A program made the position numbers and the translations under genes. 64,000 bases of DNA from Symsagittifera roscoffensis (Eukaryota; Xenacoelomorpha; Acoela; Convolutidae): assembly GCF_963678635.1 (NCBI RefSeq), contig NC_087065.1, positions 64,542,553-64,606,552 of the forward strand, read 5' to 3'. Positions 31,886 to 45,710 of the stretch are shown in pieces; position 1 is the first letter of the stretch; each line of letters begins with the position of its first letter. Below the pieces are notes generated by a model. It saw only the letters and a program-made list of their open reading frames with translations. It searched no databases and was not told the origin of the DNA.

Positions 31886-32159
31886 TTCACGCTGATAAAT
31901 TAGTGGGAAAACGAGTGTCAAAGGATACAAGCGACCGGGGTCACCTCGGCGAAATCAATTGGCAGAAAATTTAAGGTACAAATAGACGTATATCAAAGTA
32001 ATCGCTTCAAGAACGATGAGAAATCTCATTTATTGATAATAACACTCCCTGGGGTACAGTGAATAGAAAAGTTAAATCTTATCTTTTCATTGAGTGAAGA
32101 GGAGAAAGTTGCAGAGCAAGTATGCCAATACGGAAATCCAGGAGCAGAGAGTGGCAATC

Positions 32160-32718
32160 AAGGGCTGATCGGTAATGTTGAAGGACACCTTCAAATCTCA
32201 TCGAAATGTGGTATTCCATGTTTCTACTTCACTCTTCAGAAAACATGCATGGAATGACTGGTGCAAATTTTTTGCACATTTTTTCGGGTTCTAGCCCACG
32301 TATGCAACTTAGGGACTTCCGAAGATAGATGGTTACGGGATATATTTACTCCGAACTTGGCTGATGGCGACATCCAAAAGGAGTTGCTAAAAGATAACCT
32401 GGATCCAGCGCAATGTCTAGAATAGGCAATAAACCCAGAGAAACAGGAAAACAATGGGCGAAAATACAAGATACAATTGGACGTAAATCGCCGAAAGGGC
32501 CGATAGATATAATTGGCAACAAAGGGCCGATAGACTTAATTGGCAACGAGCGGCAAAAGTTGGATGCGGAAGAGTTATCTTGCAACATCGAAAATCGAGA
32601 TGTCGTGGAGGACCTACAACTGTACGGAGACTCATCATCCGAGGATAGCATAGGCTGCATGATGGTTAATGCAACTAACACTGAGGAAGCCTGTGCGATC
32701 ACTGACGAGCTTATTTAA
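32160..32718 (+). pseudogene. Gypsy-type retrotransposon gag fragment, frame-broken
   Basis: Segments in different frames line up in gag order. FKSHRNVVFHVSTSLFRKH comes first, then an intervening frame with LAHVCNLGTSEDRWLRDIF, then NLADGDIQKELLKDNLDPAQ and AINPEKQ. The DRW-RDIF and IQKELLK blocks are characteristic of Gypsy/Ty3-type capsid C-terminal regions. At least two frameshifts and an in-frame stop after DPAQCLE break it. A frame from 32,413 to 32,718 continues to an acidic end (LYGDSSSEDSIG). No CCHC zinc knuckle, protease or reverse transcriptase follows. It is a dead fragment of an endogenous retroelement. Confidence 0.65.
32497..32550. repeat. 27-bp direct duplication
   Basis: AGGGCCGATAGA, TATAATTGGCAACAA and the next copy AGGGCCGATAGA, CTTAATTGGCAACGA lie side by side within the gag-like frame, encoding a repeated GPID-IGN motif. 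Confidence 0.8.
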
Positions 32719-32929
32719 GGCCTCAAAATCAAATCAAGACCGGCGTATGTGTTATAACTTTGAATGCGGGCTTCACTATCTCGCCATTATTAAGTTTTTT
32801 CAAAGTAATACTTTCGCGTTTATAACCAAAGAATTATTTCACGTTTAGGCTATAGTGTATATAGCAATGCTTGAAATGTTTTCTCGATTTTCCTGTTTGA
32901 GTTCAGGTTTATTTCTGCAAGTTTGAAAT

Positions 32930-34140
32930 CAGCAATCCAGTAGTGGGATGCTGTCAGGGTTGTCCCAGGGGTTGCGAATGAGAAAAAAAAATTCAAACTA
33001 GAATTAAAAGTTTCATAAAATTTTGACTTTCACAACCCTGTAGTTGTGTGCTGTCAGGACGCTCTCAGGGACTGAAAATATTTCCTCCAAATATGACTGC
33101 TGAAATGCTTTTAGATTCCGAGATATGACGTTTATTATGATTTTTCAATTTTCGAAAAGCTTAGATTCCGAAATTTTTTTTCACAAATTTTGATTGTGAC
33201 TACTCAATTGCTTTTAGTTTCCGATATGTGACGTTTTTTTTTTCGAAATTTTTCAAAGCTTATCATAATTTATAATTCCTAACTATAGTAAGACGCTGTT
33301 AGAGTACTCTCAAACGTTGCAAACCTTAGTTCCAAATATGACTGCTGCTCAAAGCTTTTTTTTAATCAAGAAATGACTTAGATTTCAAAAAGTTTTTCAA
33401 AATCTGAAATTGCCAAAACTTAAGTTGAGTGAAGTCAAGGTAATCTCGGGGTTTGCGAATCTTGCCATCAAATTTGACCGCTCAAATATTTTTAGCTTGC
33501 GAGGTTTAACGTTTTACAATATTTTTTTCCAAATTTCCCAGAAAACTTAGCTTTAAAAAGTTCTTAAAATTAATATGAATATTACCTTAAGAAACGGTTC
33601 CAATAAATCTCGGAATTATTTTTTTTAAAAGTCGCGAGCGAAAATCTGAAAATCACCACGACATGTTTTTCAGCTTCTCAAATCATTGTTATCTCATTTT
33701 TTTAAGTGCACACGTTTTCTCAAGATTTCTGATTATGAGTCAATGAACTTTGTGAAGACTCTTACGGTGGCCGGTCAATAAGCAGAATGGTCTAAGAGCC
33801 GAAAAACAGAAAAAGATTAATTTTTATAAGGTAATCGGTAAAATAAGTATAAGTCAATATTACCAGAAACTATTTCATGCATAATCTGTTATATATTTAA
33901 GCACGCGCTTCAGCGTCTCGCCATGTCTAAGCTTTTTCAACGTATTATTTTTGCACGTTAAACAAAAGAGTTATATTAAGCTATATCGTATATTGCAATG
34001 GTTAAGATTTTTTTTTTCAATTTTCCAGATTGAATTTAGTGTTTTTTTTCGTCAAGTTTTTATTTAGCTACCCAAAACTGAGATGCTGTCAGGGTTAGCC
34101 TAGGGGTTGAAAATTGGGCCTCCAAATATCAGTACCAAAA
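32930..34140. repeat. Degenerate ~180-bp satellite block
   Basis: Monomer landmarks GGGATGCTGTCAGGGTTGTC (32,946), GTGTGCTGTCAGGACGCTCT (33,044), GACGCTGTTAGAGTACTCTC (33,292) and GATGCTGTCAGGGTTAGCC (34,082), with TTCCGAGATATGACGTTT between. The 33,640-34,020 stretch is non-satellite AT-rich sequence. Confidence 0.7.
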
Positions 34141-34579
34141 TCTTTTGCGACCTCGGTATTTGGATTTTCACGCCCTGCCCTCTCGGCCACTAACGCTCAA
34201 TTATCGGCAAAAACTAGTCACAAATAAAGCAGCTACATGCTAAAAAATTGCCAATGCGATGCAGCAAAAAAGGTACTTAATACAAATAGACACAACTTTG
34301 CATGTAATAATTTGAAATATAACAAACTGAAGGCCTTCACACTTACTTTGCATGTAAAAAATTGAAACGCATAAAACCAAATTCTGTATAAATTATGAAT
34401 TTCAAAAAATTGCGAGAAATATTGAGGTAAAAACGTCTGAAATCAAGTTTTTTTATTATTGTAGTGTTGCTTGAAACAAATAGCTTTTTTCGGTTCATGT
34501 GAATTAATTTACGAGATACAAAGTTTCTTGTGATTTCGAAAATTTTCATAAAACTTAGGTTTAAAAAATTCAGCACAAA
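34141..34579. other. Interval without recognisable gene
   Basis: AT-rich flank of the large satellite array. No supported gene. Confidence 0.4.
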
Positions 34580-35845
34580 CAGAAATTCTCAACCCTGTAT
34601 TTGAATGCTGTCAGGGTTTTCTCAAGGTTTGCAAATTTTGCCTAAAAATCTGATCTCAAAACCTTTTAGTTTGCGAGATTTCTTATGAATTTTTATGATG
34701 ACGTTTTTTATGATTTTTTGAAAAAAAATTTCAAAGAACTTATATATAAAAAATTGAAATCTTATTTTTATGGCGTGTGCTGCTCTCAGGATAATTTTAG
34801 GCATTGCAGATTGTGCATGCAAATGTGATTGCTCAAATCTTTTTTTGTTTCCGAGATCTTACGTATTTTTTATGATTTTTCAAAAAAAAAATTATGCTTG
34901 CTCCAAAAATTTTTTTCAAAGAAGATAGATTTAATTTTGACAAAAGTTGAATATCTCAACCCAGTAATTGAGTGCTGCCAAGTTACTCTCAGTGGTTCCA
35001 AATCTTGCCTCAAAATATGACTGCTCAGATCCTTTTACTTACTGAGATATGACGTTTCTTGAGAATTTTTTTTCAAAAAATAATTTTTCACATAACTTAG
35101 ACATCAAAAACTCAACATAGGATGATATTATCAACTGTATAGAGTCAAGTTCTGTCAGGAAACTCTCAGAAATTGCAAATCGTCCCTCTAAATTTGACTG
35201 CTGAAATCATTTCGTTCTTCATGACGTTCTTCAATAATTCTGTAAAAGTTTTCAAAAAACCTGATTTGAAAAAAGTACGAATTTTTTAATTACGACCCTT
35301 ATTTAATTTAAAAAACTTATAGTTTGAACTTCTCAAAGTTAAGATGGGGTGCTGTCCAGGCAATCTCAGGAATTTTTTAGATGGATCCTGAAGATGACTG
35401 CTCAATGCATTTCAGTTCCCTAGATATGAAGTATGATTCATTTTTCATGATTTTTCAAAAAAAAATCTTTTTAAAGTCCAATTTTCAGTATTTGAAATTG
35501 TCGACGCATTGATGGGTGAAATCAGGTTACTATCAGCAGTTGCAGATGTGGCATACATCCCAATTTGATTTCTCGATATGTTCAAGTTGTTGAAATTGAC
35601 GTTCTTTTGATATTTCGGAAATTTTCATTTACCTATTAGTTGTACGCTTTCGGCCATTCTGAAAGCCAGTAGCGTCAGAGATTTGACCATTATAGTTTTA
35701 AAATTTTTCAGTTGATTTTTTCTTTATTTTATGAAAAGGGTAGTTGGATAAGCTCGTCTCTTTTTACGGATGCATTTCTTTCGATGTTTTTTTTTTTCAT
35801 TTTTTTGATATATAATCTGTTTCTACGTTAAATGTTCTGTTTCAA

Positions 35846-35870
35846 GCACCGGAGGTGCGTTACACGCTAG
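35846..35870 (+). mobile_element. Helitron-type 3' terminus (array unit 1)
   Basis: Perfect five-base stem GCACC/GGTGC with loop GGA, then GTTACACG, then CTAG followed by T. After it the satellite resumes (TTTGAGTAATTCAATC), which suggests an insertion into a satellite monomer that was then amplified with it. Confidence 0.65.
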
Positions 35871-36847
35871 TTTGAGTAATTCAATCTTTTTTTCCCGAGA
35901 TTTGACGTACTTATTGATTCAAAGAAGATAGATTTAATTTTGACAAAAGTTGAATATCTCAACCCAGTAATTGAGTGCTGCCAAGTTACTCTCAGTGGTT
36001 CCAAATCTTGCCTCAAAATATGACTGCTCAGATCCTTTTACTTACTGAGATATGACGTTTCTTGAGAATTTTTTTCAAAAAATAATTTTTCACATAACTT
36101 AGACATGAAAAACTCAACATAGGATAATATTATCAACTGTATAGAGTCAAGTTCTGTCAGGATACTCTCAGAAATTGCAAATCGTCACTCTAAATTTGAC
36201 TGCTGAAATCATTTCGTTCTTCATGACGTTCTTCAATAATTCAGTAAAAGTTTTCAAAAAACCTGATTTGAAAAAAGTACGAATTTTTCAATTACGACCC
36301 TTATTTAATTTAAAAAACTTATAGTTTGAACTTCTCAAAGTTATGATGGGGTGCTGTCCAGGCAATCTCAGGAATTTTTTAGATGGACCCTGAAGATGAC
36401 TGCTCAATGCATTTCAGTTCCCTAGATATGAAGTATGATTCATTTTTCATGATTTTTCAAAAAAAAATCTTTTTAAAGTCCAATTTTCAGTATTTGAAAT
36501 TGTCGACGCATTGATGGGTGAAATCAGGTTACTATCAGCAGTTGCAGATGTGGCATACATCCCAATTTGATTTCTCGATATGTTCAAGTTGTTGAAATTG
36601 ACGTTCTTTTGATATTTCGGAAATTTTCATTTACCTATTAGTTGTACGCTTTCGGCCATTCTGAAAGCCAGTAGCGTCAGAGATTTGACCATTATAGTTT
36701 TAAAATTTTTCAGTTGATTTTTTCTTTATTTTATGAAAAGGGTAGTTGGATAAGCTCGTCTCTTTTTACGGATGCATTTCTTTCGATGTTTTTTTTTTTC
36801 ATTTTTTTGATATATAATCTGTTTCTACGTTAAATGTTCTGTTTCAA

Positions 36848-36872
36848 GCACCGGAGGTGCGTTACACGCTAG
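36848..36872 (+). mobile_element. Helitron-type 3' terminus (array unit 2)
   Basis: Identical to 35,846-35,870. Confidence 0.65.
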
Positions 36873-37847
36873 TTTGAGTAATTCAATCTTTTTTTCCCGA
36901 GATTTGACGTACTTATTGATTCAAAGAAGATAGATTTAATTTTGACAAAAGTTGAATATCTCAACCCAGTAATTGAGTGCTGCCAAGTTACTCTCAGTGG
37001 TTCCAAATCTTGCCTCAAAATATGACTGCTCAGATCCTTTTACTTACTGAGATATGACGTTTCTTGAGAATTTTTTTCAAAAAATAATTTTTCACATAAC
37101 TTAGACATGAAAAACTCAACATAGGATAATATTATCAACTGTATAGAGTCAAGTTCTGTCAGGATACTCTCAGAAATTGCAAATCGTCACTCTAAATTTG
37201 ACTGCTGAAATCATTTCGTTCTTCATGACGTTCTTCAATAATTCAGTAAAAGTTTTCAAAAAACCTGATTTGAAAAAAGTACGAATTTTTCAATTACGAC
37301 CCTTATTTAATTAAAAAAACTTATAGTTTGAACTTCTCAAAGTTATGATGGGGTGCTGTCCAGGCAATCTCAGGAATTTTTTAGATGGACTCTGAAGATG
37401 ACTGCTCAATGCATTTCAGTTCCCTAGATATGAAGTATGATTCATTTTTCATGGTTTTTCAAAAAAAAATCTTTTTAAATTCCAATTTTCAGTATTTGAA
37501 ATTGTCGACGCATTGATGGGTGAAATCAGGTTACTATCAGCAGTTGCAGATGTGGCATACACCCCAATTTGATTTCTCGATATGTTCAAGTTGTTGAAAT
37601 TGACGTTCTTTTGATATTTCGGAAATTTTCATTTACCTATTAGTTGTACGCTTTCGGCCATTCTGAAAGCCAGTAGCGTCAGAGATTTGACCATTATAGT
37701 TTAAAAATTTTTCAGTTGATTTTTTTCTTTATTTTATGAAAAGGGTCGTTGGATAAGCTCGTCTCTTTTTACGGATGCATTTCTTTCGATTTTTTTTTTC
37801 ATTTTTTTGATATATAATCTGTTTCTACGTTAAATGTTCTGTTTCAA

Positions 37848-37872
37848 GCACCGGAGGTGCGTTACACGCTAG
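37848..37872 (+). mobile_element. Helitron-type 3' terminus (array unit 3)
   Basis: Identical to 35,846-35,870. Confidence 0.65.
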
Positions 37873-38854
37873 TTTGAGTAATTCAATCTTTTTTTCCCGA
37901 GATTTGACGTACTTATTGATTTTTTCAAAAAAAATTATGATTGCTCCAAAAAAAAACAAAGAAGTTATAATAAATTTTGACAAAAGTTGAATATCTCAAG
38001 CCAGTAATTTGGTGCTGCCAGGGTACTCTCAGTTGTTTTAAATCTTGCCTTTAAAATATGACTGCTCAGATCCTTTTACTTACTGAGATACGACGTTTCT
38101 TGAGATTTTTTTCATAAGTTTTTTCAAATAACTTAGATATGAAAAACTCAACACAGGTTGATATTATCAGCTGTATAATGTCAGGTTCTGTCAGGGTACT
38201 CTCAGATATTGCAGGTCGTCCCTCCAATTGTGACTGCTGAAATCATTTCGTTCTTCATGACGTTCTTCAATAATTCTGTAAACATTTTCAAAAAACCTGA
38301 TTTGAAAAAAGTACGAATTTTTTAATTACGACCCTAATTTAATTTAAAAACTTAGTTTGAACTTCTCAAAGTTATGATGGGGTGCTGTCCAGGCAATTTC
38401 AGAAGTTTTTTAGATGGACTCTGAAGATGACTGCTCAATGCATTTCAGTTGCATAGATATGAAGTATGATTCATTTTTCATGGTTTTTCAAAAAAAAATC
38501 TTTTTAATGTCCAATTTTCAGTATTTGAAATTGTCGACGCATTGATGGGTGAAATCAGGTTACTATCAGCAGTTGCAGATGTGGCATACATCCCAATTTG
38601 ATTTCTCGATATGTTCAAGTTGTTGAAATTGACGTTCTTTTGATATTTCGGAAATTTTTATTTTCCTATTAGTTGTACGGCAGAGACCATTATAGCTTAA
38701 AATTTTTTCAGTTGAATCTTTTTTTTGTTTTTTTTTTATTGAAAAGTGTCGTTGGATAAGCTCGTTTCTTTTTACGGTTGCATTTCTTTCGATGTTTTTT
38801 TTTTCATTTTTCAAAAATATATAATCTGTTTCCATGTTAAATACTCTGTTTCAA

Positions 38855-38879
38855 ACACCTGAGTTGCGTTACACGCTAG
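38855..38879 (+). mobile_element. Helitron-type 3' terminus, worn B-type
   Basis: ACACCTGAGTTGC, GTTACACG, CTAG then T. The hairpin pairing is lost while the GTTACACG and CTAG parts are kept. Further B-type copies lie at 40,834-40,858, 44,169-44,193 and 47,480-47,504. Confidence 0.5.
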
Positions 38880-39828
38880 TTTGAGTATTTCAATCTTTTC
38901 CGAGATTTGACCTATTTTCAAAGAAATGATATTAAATTTTGACAAAAATTGAATAAACAACCCAGTATTCGGGTGCTGCCTGAGTACTCTCAGTTGTTCA
39001 AAATCTTGCCTTTAGAATATGACTGCTCAGATCCTTTTACTTACTGAGATACGACGTTTCTTGAGATTTTTTTTCATAAGTTTTTTTTCACATAATTTAG
39101 ATATGAAAAACTCAACACAGGTTTTAAAAATTACTTTAAAAAAATTTTAAAAAATACTTTATTTGAAAAAACTGTTCAAAATTTTAAATTCCCAATCCTA
39201 TAATGGGGCGATCTCATGAAACTTTTAGAGGTTGCAATTCTTTTCAAGTTTTGACTGCTTTAATAATCTTTGCTTGCGAGGTAGGCCTTTTTTATGATTT
39301 TTTAAAACTTTCCATAAGCCTAAGTTACGATGGGGTGCTGTCGAGGCAATCTCAGGAAGTATTTAGATGGACTCTGAGATGACTGCTCAATGCATTTCAG
39401 TTGCATAGATATGAAGTATGATTCCTTTTTCATGGTTTTTCAAAAAAATATATTTTTAAATTCCAATTTTAAGTATTTGAAATTGTCGACGCATTGATGG
39501 GTGAAATCAGGTTACTACCAGCAGTTGCAGATGTGGCATACACCCCAATTTGATTTCTCGATATGTTCAAGTTGTTGAAATTGACGTTCTTTTGATATTT
39601 CGGAAATTTTCATTTACCTATTAGTTGTACGCTTTCGGCCATTCTGAAAGCCAGTAGCGTCAGAGATTTGACCATTATAGTTTAAAAATTTTTCAGTTGG
39701 TTTTTTTCTTTATTTTATGAAAAGGGTCGTTGGATAAGCTCGTCTCTTTTTACGGATGCATTTCTTTCGATTTTTTTTTTCATTTTTTTGATATATAATC
39801 TGTTTCTACGTTAAATGTTCTGTTTCAA

Positions 39829-39853
39829 GCACCGGAGGTGCGTTACACGCTAG
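39829..39853 (+). mobile_element. Helitron-type 3' terminus (A-type, 1.98-kb array)
   Basis: Identical to 35,846-35,870, at the junction between the two 1,981-bp units. Confidence 0.65.
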
Positions 39854-42388
39854 TTTGAGTAATTCAATCTTTTTTTCCCGAGATTTGACGTACTTATTGA
39901 TTTTTTCAAAAAAAATTATGATTGCTCCAAAAAAAACAAAGAAGTTATAATAAATTTTGACAAAAGTTGAATATCTCAAGCCAGTAATTTGGTGCTGCCA
40001 GGGTACTCTCAGTTGTTTTAAATCTTGCCTTTAAAATATGACTGCTCAGATCCTTTTACTTACTGAGATACGACGTTTCTTGAGATTTTTTTCATAAGTT
40101 TTTTCAAATAACTTAGATATGAAAAACTCAACACAGGTTGATATTATCAGCTGTATAATGTCAGGTTCTGTCAGGGTACTCTCAGATATTGCAGGTCGTC
40201 CCTCCAATTGTGACTGCTGAAATCATTTAGTTCTTCATGACATTCTTCAATAATTCTGTAAACATTTTCAAAAAACCTGATTTGAAAAAAGTACGAATTT
40301 TTTAATTACGACCCTAATTTAATTTAAAAACTTAGTTTGAACTTCTCAAAGTTATGATGGGGTGCTGTCCAGGCAATTTCAGAAGTTTTTCAGATGGACT
40401 CTGAAGATGACTGCTCAATGCATTTCAGTTGCATAGATATGAAGTATGATTCATTTTTCATGGTTTTTCAAAAAAAAATCTTTTTAAAGTCCAATTTTCA
40501 GTATTTGAAATTGTCGACGCATTGATGGGTGAAATCAGGTTACTATCAGCAGTTGCAGATGTGGCATACATCCCAATTTGATTTCTCGATATGTTCAAGT
40601 TGTTGAAATTGACGTTCTTTTGATATTTCGGAAATTTTTATTTTCCTATTAGTTGTACGGCAGAGACCATTATAGCTTAAAATTTTTTCAGTTGAATCTT
40701 TTTTTTGTTTTTTTTTAATGAAAAGTGTCGTTGGATAAGCTCGTTTCTTTTTACGGTTGCATTTCTTTCGATGTTTTTTTTTTCATTTTTCAAAAATATA
40801 TAATCTGTTTCCATGTTAAATACTCTGTTTCAAACACCTGAGTTGCGTTACACGCTAGTTTGAGTATTTCAATCTTTTCCGAGATTTGACCTATTTTCAA
40901 AGAAATGATATTAAATTTTGACAAAAATTGAATAAACAACCCAGTATTCGGGTGCTGCCTGAGTACTCTCAGTTGTTCAAAATCTTGCCTTTAGAATATG
41001 ACTGCTCAGATCCTTTTACTTACTGAGATACGACGTTTCTTGAGATTTTTTTTCATAAGTTTTTTTTCACATAATTTAGATATGAAAAACTCAACACAGG
41101 TTTTAAAAATTACTTTAAAAAAATTTTAAAAAATACTTTATTTGAAAAAACTGTTCAAAATTTTAAATTCCCAATCCTATAATGGGGCGATCTCATGAAA
41201 CTTTTAGAGGTTGCAATTCTTTTCAAGTTTTGACTGCTTTAATAATCTTTGCTTGCGAGGTAGGCCTTTTTTATGATTTTTTAAAACTTTCCATAAGCCT
41301 AAGTTACGATGGGGTGCTGTCGAGGCAATCTCAGGAAGTATTTAGATGGACTCTGAGATGACTGCTCAATGCATTTCAGTTCTCTAGATATGAAGTATGA
41401 TTCTTTAAAATTGATTTGAAATTGTCGACGCATTGATGGGTGAAATCATGTTACTATCAGCAGTTGCAGATGTGGCATACACCCCAATTTGATTTCTCGA
41501 TATGATCAAGTTGTTGAAATTGACGTTCTTTTGATATTTCGGAAATTTTCATTTACCTATTAGTTGTACGCTTTCGCCCATTCTGAAAGCCAGTAGCGTC
41601 AGAGATTTGACCATTATAGTTTAAAAATATTCCAGTTGAATCTTTTTTTGTTTTTTTTTGATGAAAAAATTAAAAATTAAAAAAAAATACTCGCTAGTTT
41701 TCGTAATTCAACCATTTTTTTAAATAACTTGAAATTTTTACACGCTAGTTTGAGTAATTCAATCATTTTTTAAATTCAATGAAAAAGTTTGATAAACTTA
41801 TTCAATTTCTTCACATTCATTTGTTCTTGGTAAAATTTATTCGTTTTCTTGGTTTGATTGACGATTCTGATAATTTTTTGATCTATTAGCCCGTATAAAT
41901 TGTGAAAAATTAATGTTTTCTGTGTTTCTGCTCTTGGAACCATTCTGCACTTAGGTCGTTCTGCTTATTGCTCGGCCTCCGACTGTTTCATAGGTTTTGA
42001 TAACTTTTGTTTGTTTTTTTTTTCAGGAAAAACTTGCTAACGCTCAAATATGTTTTTTACGGTTACGTCCTATTATACCTTTCAATCTAGATAACTCGAC
42101 AACCTATTACTCTTCCTTTGCAAATTTATCACCTACTTCTTTCAGTCTGATCTTCGAAACGCTTATTGAAATTTTGATAGTTATTTCCTTTTTGTTTCGA
42201 CCATCGGCGAAATTAAAACTGAGGGTATTTTTTTCGCAGTGGTATCATATTGGAACCCTTTCAATCGTGATTCAGGATTCAAAAATTTTCTAAAGCTTGT
42301 GTAGTGATTTGATGATAGGCTGAACTCCTAATTGAATTAGACTGCACTTGTTGTTGCTGTTGTTTTTAGCCCCAAGGGTCCGGTTCGC

Positions 42389-43725
42389 TCAAACCAAGCC
42401 ACAGAACGTCGCATCTTCGGTCGGACCGAGCCATAATTCTGTTGGGTTTAAGAAAGTGGTGTTCTGGGAACAGTTAAAAAGATGAAGAGTTGTATAGTTG
42501 TAAGGACATTATGGGCAGTTTGGGGGGACATTGGGGTCAATTCGATTTAGTTATGTATTCAGGAAAGGGTTACGGTAGTCTGAGAAGCCGAATTGTTTTT
42601 TTGGGGGATATAACTGCTCTGGCTTGTTTACCTCAATATCTGTGTATTTGCTTCTAAAGCAATTTAAAATTGTTTAAGATATGAGTAGTTTGTTTACTAA
42701 ACCTTTTGAAAGGCGTAAGATTATAAGCTTCGGATAGTTTAGTTTAACTTTCAGGGGCGTATAAGTCAAGCAGCGAAAGGCGGATGTTCTTTGAGGTTTT
42801 GGGACAAGGATTATAAAAAAGCGGATTCGAGCGAAGGAAAGTGCTGAGAGCAAACTGCGACATCAGTAGATGATGGTGGTGGTCAAGTTTAAAAGTTCAG
42901 TTCATAGTCTTAATGTAAATGTTCTTGTGCGCTCATCTTTTTGCACCCTGTTATCACGCCTAGAGCAGCAGTTTGCAGTTTGTTTTAGTGACAGCGTCGA
43001 ACCAGGCAGGTCTTGCAAAATCTAAAATTTAGTCTTATGAAAGCTTTATAAGTAGCCCGTATATTTCTTTGGACTGGCCGAAGAAGTGTCGCATAGAGGC
43101 TTCAGGATCAATATCCTTCGCGCGGATTTTGCAGATGTTTGCTTGCAATGATCTGCGAAATTCAGGGACGGGTCGAAGAAGACACCAAGTGTTTAAGGAT
43201 GTTTCTTGAGGTGCAGTATATTGTTTAGTTCTGTTCGGATCGGCGTTAAAATGTTTGTTAAAAGAAGAAAAAAGGCTGGCTGAGCCTAGTTAGATAATCG
43301 GATAAGATTGATGCGGCTGTTGAAATGTTGCTTGACTGGACAAAATGTGGAGTTCTTCCGCGGAAGACTGCATTTTTTTTTCTGATGGTGATAGTGAAGT
43401 GCCATGGACGTAAAAACGAAAAATAGTTGGAGATAAGACTGAGCCTTGAAGGACGCCTGTACGCAATCGGCTTTCGGTAGAAATTTGCTAAGCTTGGGAT
43501 GGATCCAAGATTCTAAAGTTTTAACAGCTGGGCTTAAAATCGACACTGGGCAGTATGAGTCCGAAGATTTGATCTTTGTTTCGTTTCAGGAGGGGTTTTG
43601 TGCAAATTTTGGGGAATTTTGTTCAAAGAAAGAGAAAGATTTAAAATGTGTGCTAAAAATGTCATTGTTATTGGTCCAGTTTATTAAAAGTGGACTGTGC
43701 ATAGACCATCCGGTCGTAATGGTAT
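42389..43725 (-). pseudogene. LINE reverse transcriptase fragment, array copy 1
   Basis: Read on the minus strand, the blocks in order are RPDGLCTVHF, LALILNLSLSLNKIPQN, ESWIHPKL, RTGVLQGSVLSPTIF with FYVHGTSLSP, then AEELHILSS at the position of the usual YADD box. These are followed by TLGVFFDPSLNFADHCKQTS with AKSARRILILKPLCD, and finally LNPTELWLGPTEDATFCGLV before a stop at 42,391. This is the order of a Jockey/CR1/RTE-like LINE ORF2. The catalytic YADD is degraded, frameshifts are frequent, and the endonuclease half is missing. Its 5' edge joins satellite near 43,725. Plus-strand frames over this region are by-products. Confidence 0.75.
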
Positions 43726-45710
43726 TTTTTAGATGGACTCTGAAGATGACTGTTCAATGCATTTCAGTTCCCTAGATAGTATGATTCCTTTTTCATGGTT
43801 TTTCAAAAAAAATATATTTTTCAATTCCAATTTTAAGTATTTGAAATTGTCGACGCATTGATGGGTGAAATCAGGTTACTACCAGCAGTTGCAGATGTGG
43901 CATACACCCCAATTTGATTTCTCGATATGTTCAAGTTGTTGATATTGACTTTCTTTTAATATTTCAAAAATTTTCCTTTACCTATTAGTTGTACGGCAGA
44001 GACCATTATAGCTTAAAACTTTTTCAGTTGAATCGTTTTTCGTTTTTTTTAAATGGAAAGTGTCGTTGGATAAGCTCGTTTCTTTTTACGGTTGCATTTC
44101 TTTCGATGTTTTTTTTTTCATTTTTCAAAAATATATAATCTGTTTCCATGTTAAACACTCTGTTTCAAACACCTGAGTTGCGTTACACGCTAGTTTGAGT
44201 ATTTCAATCTTTCCGAGATTTGACCTATTTTCAAAGAAATGATATTAAATTCTGACAAAAGTTGAATAAACAACCCAGTATTCGGGTGCTGCCTGAGTAC
44301 TCTCAGTTGTTCAAAATCTTGCCTTTAGAATATGACTGCTCAGATCCTTTTACTTACTGAGATACGACGTTTCTTGAGATTTTTTTTCATAAGTTTTTTT
44401 TCACATAATTTAGATATGAAAAACTCAACACAGGTTTTAAAAATTACTTTAAAAAATTTTTAAAAAATACTTTATTTGGAAAAACTTCAAAATTTTAAAT
44501 TCCCAATCCTATAATGGGGCGATCTCATGAAACTTTTAGAGGTTGCAATTCTTTTCAAGTTTTGACTGCTTTAATAATCTTTGCTTGCGAGGTAGGCCTT
44601 TTTTATGATTTTTTAAATTTTCCATAAGCCTAAGTTACGATGGGGTGCTGTCGAGGCAATCTCAGGAAGTATTTAGATGGACTCCGAGATGACTGCTCAA
44701 TGCATTTCAGTTCTCTAGATATGAAGTATGATTCTTTTTTCATGGTTTTTCAAAAAAAATTCACTTAATTTCCTTGTTTTTTTTCCAAATTTGAAATTGT
44801 CGATGCATTGATGGTGAAGTCAGGTTACTACCAGCTGTTGCAGAAATGACCTAAACCCCAGTTTGAATTCTCCATACGTTCAAGTTTTTGAAGTTGACGT
44901 TTTTTTGACATTTCGAAAGTTTCCATTAAACTCTTAGTTGTACGCTGTCGGCCATTCTGAAACCCAGTAGCGTCAGAGATTTGACCATTATATTTTAAAA
45001 ATGTTTCAGTTGAATCTTTTTTTGTTTTTTTAATGAAAAAATTAAAAATTAAAAAAAATACTCGCTAGTTTTCGTAATTCAATCATTTTTTAATTTCAAT
45101 GAAAAAGTTTGATAAACTTATTCAATTTCTTCACATTTATTTGTTCTTGGTAAAATTTATTCGTTTTCTTGGTATGATTGACGATTCTGATAATTTTTTG
45201 ATCTATTAGCCCGTATAAATTGTGAAAAATTAATGTTTTCTGTGTTTCTGCTCTTGGAACCATTCTGCACTTAGGTCGTTCTGCTTATTGCTCGGCCTTC
45301 GACTGTTTCATAGGTTTTGATAACTTTTTTTTTTTCAGGAAAAACTTGCTAACCCTCAAATATGTTTTTTACGGTTACGTCCTATTATACCTTTCAATCT
45401 AGATAAATCGACAACCTATTACTCTTTCTTTGCAAATTTATCACCTACTTCTTTCAGTCTGATCTTCGAAACGCTTATTGAAATTTTGATAGTTATTTCC
45501 TTTTTGTTTCGACCATCGGCGAAATTAAAACGGAGGGTATTTTTTTCGCTGTGGTATCATATTGGAACCCTTTCAATCGTGATTCAGGATTCAAAAAATT
45601 TCTAAAGCTTGTGTAGTGATTTGATGATAGGCTGAACTCCTAATTGAATTAGACTGCACTTGTTGTTGCTGTTGTTTTTAGCCCCAAGGGTCCGGTTCGC
45701 TCAAACCAAG

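Larger units (their letters stand above)
34580..37956. repeat. Higher-order satellite array, three ~1,003-bp units
   Basis: CAAAGAAGATAGATTTAATT starts at 34,917, 35,920 and 36,922, giving periods of 1,003 and 1,002 bp. Units are nearly identical. Each holds about five diverged ~180-bp monomers plus a ~300-bp non-satellite segment with a hairpin-like GCTTTCGGCCATTCTGAAAGC, and ends with GCACCGGAGGTGC and CTAG. Units 2 and 3 lack ~35 bp of AT-rich sequence at the start that is present in the upstream copy and in the fourth junction at 37,920. Confidence 0.9.
37957..41640. repeat. Higher-order satellite array, two ~1,981-bp units
   Basis: CAAAGAAGTTATAATAAATT starts at 37,957 and 39,938, a 1,981-bp period. 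Each unit is a dimer of diverged ~1-kb blocks. The A type ends in GCACCGGAGGTGC plus CTAG (37,848, 39,829). The B type ends in the worn ACACCTGAGTTGC plus CTAG (38,855, 40,834). The second unit diverges near 41,395, where a deletion removes the usual TTTTTCATGGTTTTTC segment. Confidence 0.85.

Noticed and set aside
41997-42293. 98-aa plus-strand protein in the 3.3-kb unit
   Set aside because: Equivalent positions in units 2 and 3 are broken by frameshifts and early stops, so the frame is not conserved.
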